The notes beneath the pieces are model-generated. The model was given only the letters and a program-made list of their open reading frames with translations, did not search any database and was not told the DNA's origin. This document shows, one piece after another, positions 7,005-7,408 of a DNA stretch of 7,408 bases. Source of the DNA: Deltaproteobacteria bacterium (GTDB taxonomy: Bacteria > Desulfobacterota > GWC2-55-46). The stretch lies in contig JACRCJ010000302.1 in NCBI GenBank assembly GCA_016219075.1, positions 1-7,408 of the forward strand, in the 5' to 3' direction. Position 1 is the stretch's first letter, and each line of letters starts with the position of its first letter. A program made the position numbers and the translations under genes.

Positions 7005-7033
7005 ATCTTACTATTTCATGCCGGAAAATTCAA
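7005..7033 (-). promoter_or_regulatory. Probable addBA promoter, positioned for a leaderless transcript
   Basis: The minus strand shows TTGAAT (7033-7028), exactly 17 nt, then TAAGAT (7010-7005). Each hexamer matches the sigma-70 consensus at 4 of 6 positions, and the spacing is ideal. Only seven bases, ACTCCTT, lie between the -10 box and the addB ATG. Transcription would therefore begin at or within a base or two of the start codon, which agrees with the missing ribosome site. A different promoter further upstream remains possible. Confidence 0.5.
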
Positions 7034-7118
7034 AACCTGTTGTGCGCCCTCCGGCGTAGGGGGCAGACTCGGGCCGGGCCTGGGAGTATTAGGAGAGTCA
7101 TAAACCCTCCCTGGGCTT

Positions 7119-7135
7119 AAAAACCCCAAGGTTTT
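7119..7135. repeat. Short AT-rich hairpin upstream of addB
   Basis: AAAACC (7120-7125) pairs with GGTTTT (7130-7135) around CCAA. On the minus strand it ends in GGTTTTTAA and may act with the neighbouring T-rich hairpin as a weak terminator. A second imperfect stem, GGGAG (7082-7086) with CTCCC (7107-7111), lies just beyond it towards addB. Both are small, and their role is uncertain. Confidence 0.35.
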
Positions 7136-7150
7136 CAGAACATTAAAAAT

Positions 7151-7175
7151 AAAAAAAACGCCTTTTTCACGGGCG
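7151..7175 (-). terminator. Weak minus-strand terminator upstream of addB
   Basis: On the minus strand CGCC is separated by a 9-nt loop (CGTGAAAAA) from GGCG, and TTTTTTTT then ATTTTT follow. The stem is only 4-5 bp but the U tract is long. It would stop leftward transcripts arriving from beyond the tRNA gene and insulate addBA. It lies upstream of the tRNA promoter on the opposite strand and would not affect the tRNA. Confidence 0.4.
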
Positions 7176-7191
7176 CCTCCCCCGTATTTAG

Positions 7192-7221
7192 TTGACATTA
7201 CGGGGTTTTGTATGCTAAAAA
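7192..7221 (+). promoter_or_regulatory. Promoter of tRNA-His
   Basis: A perfect -35 TTGACA (7192-7197) is followed after 18 nt by TAAAAA (7216-7221). This -10 box is preceded by TGC, making it an extended -10. The alternative TATGCT (7211-7216) is a better hexamer but lies only 13 nt from the -35. Either choice starts transcription roughly 45-55 nt before the tRNA, leaving a 5' leader for RNase P to remove. Confidence 0.6.
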
Positions 7222-7272
7222 TAATAAGTTAATTCTTTTCACCGGCACTTCTCTCAAAACAATCAAACCAAT

Positions 7273-7349
7273 GGTGGGCGTGGCTCAACGGTTAGAGCAC
7301 TGGACTGTGACTCCGGGGGTTGGGGGTTCGAATCCCCTCGCTCACCCCA
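7273..7349 (+). tRNA. trnH: tRNA-His, anticodon GTG
   Basis: All four arms fold. The acceptor GTGGGCG (7274-7280) pairs with CGCTCAC (7339-7345) with one wobble. The D stem is GCTC/GAGC. The anticodon stem CTGGA/TCCGG encloses loop CTGTGAC, with anticodon GTG at 7307-7309. The T arm GGGGG-TTCGAAT-CCCCT is standard. The gene encodes the histidine-specific extra G(-1) at 7273 opposite discriminator C73 at 7346, which is the identity pair read by histidyl-tRNA synthetase. The 3' CCA (7347-7349) is encoded in the DNA. It decodes CAC and CAU codons. It stands alone in this window, divergent from addB. Confidence 0.97.
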
Positions 7350-7351
7350 TT

Positions 7352-7372
7352 TTTTTATCACTATGATAAAAA
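7352..7372. terminator. AT-rich hairpin just after tRNA-His
   Basis: TTTTTATCA (7352-7360) and TGATAAAAA (7364-7372) are perfect 9-base arms around CTA, two bases after the CCA end. The T run (7350-7356) precedes rather than follows the stem, so it is not a textbook intrinsic terminator. It may define the 3' trailer of the tRNA transcript or be a repeat boundary. Confidence 0.4.
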
Positions 7373-7408
7373 GGGATTCGAAAACGCCCGAGTGCCGAGC
7401 GAAGCGAG
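7373..7408. repeat. GCGAG-rich sequence at the window edge
   Basis: The sequence runs into GCCGAGCGAAGCGAG, low-complexity sequence like the GAGCGAGCGAG near positions 29-40. It also contains GGGATTCGAA (7373-7382), the reverse complement of ten bases of the tRNA T arm (7327-7336). It is cut by the window end, so its extent and nature cannot be judged. Confidence 0.3.

Noticed and set aside
7016..7198. 60-codon minus-strand open frame upstream of addB
   Set aside because: It runs through the probable terminator, T-tracts and the addB promoter and has no family signature.

Overview
The window is GC-rich bacterial chromosome with a simple layout: three protein genes on the minus strand, one tRNA gene on the plus strand, and two intergenic zones full of inverted repeats. 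Nothing identifies the host directly. The GC-rich codon use, the helicase/nuclease pair and the style of the intergenic repeats suggest a Desulfobacterota ('Deltaproteobacteria')-like or related Gram-negative genome. That placement is an impression, not a demonstrated assignment.

Layout. Positions 1-532 contain no convincing gene. Bases 1-160 are a degenerate GC-rich repeat with several palindromes. Bases 271-416 are five almost abutting stem-loops, the most unusual structure here. A small SemiSWEET-type sugar transporter gene (533-787, minus) follows, with its own ribosome site and a consensus -10 box. A perfect 15-bp inverted repeat (858-889) separates it from the large operon and probably terminates that operon. 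Positions 988-6997 (minus) hold an addB-addA operon with a short overlap. Positions 6998-7272 hold the probable addB promoter, weak minus-strand terminators and a plus-strand promoter. That promoter drives tRNA-His(GTG) at 7273-7349. The window ends in a hairpin and GCGAG-rich sequence resembling that at its beginning.

How the genes work together. AddA (UvrD-like helicase plus C-terminal PD-(D/E)XK nuclease) and AddB (ATPase-inactive helicase-like scaffold plus iron-sulfur-stapled nuclease) should form the RecBCD-type enzyme that resects double-strand breaks for RecA-dependent recombination. The AddB is the roughly 900-residue 'probable DNA repair protein' variety (TIGR03623-like) without a visible Walker A motif, so the complex should have one motor and two nucleases. 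The SemiSWEET gene and the tRNA look like unrelated neighbours.

The protein annotations are ordinary and secure. The novelty candidates are the five-hairpin array, which contains an internally duplicated and expanded module, and a possible leaderless addB transcript.
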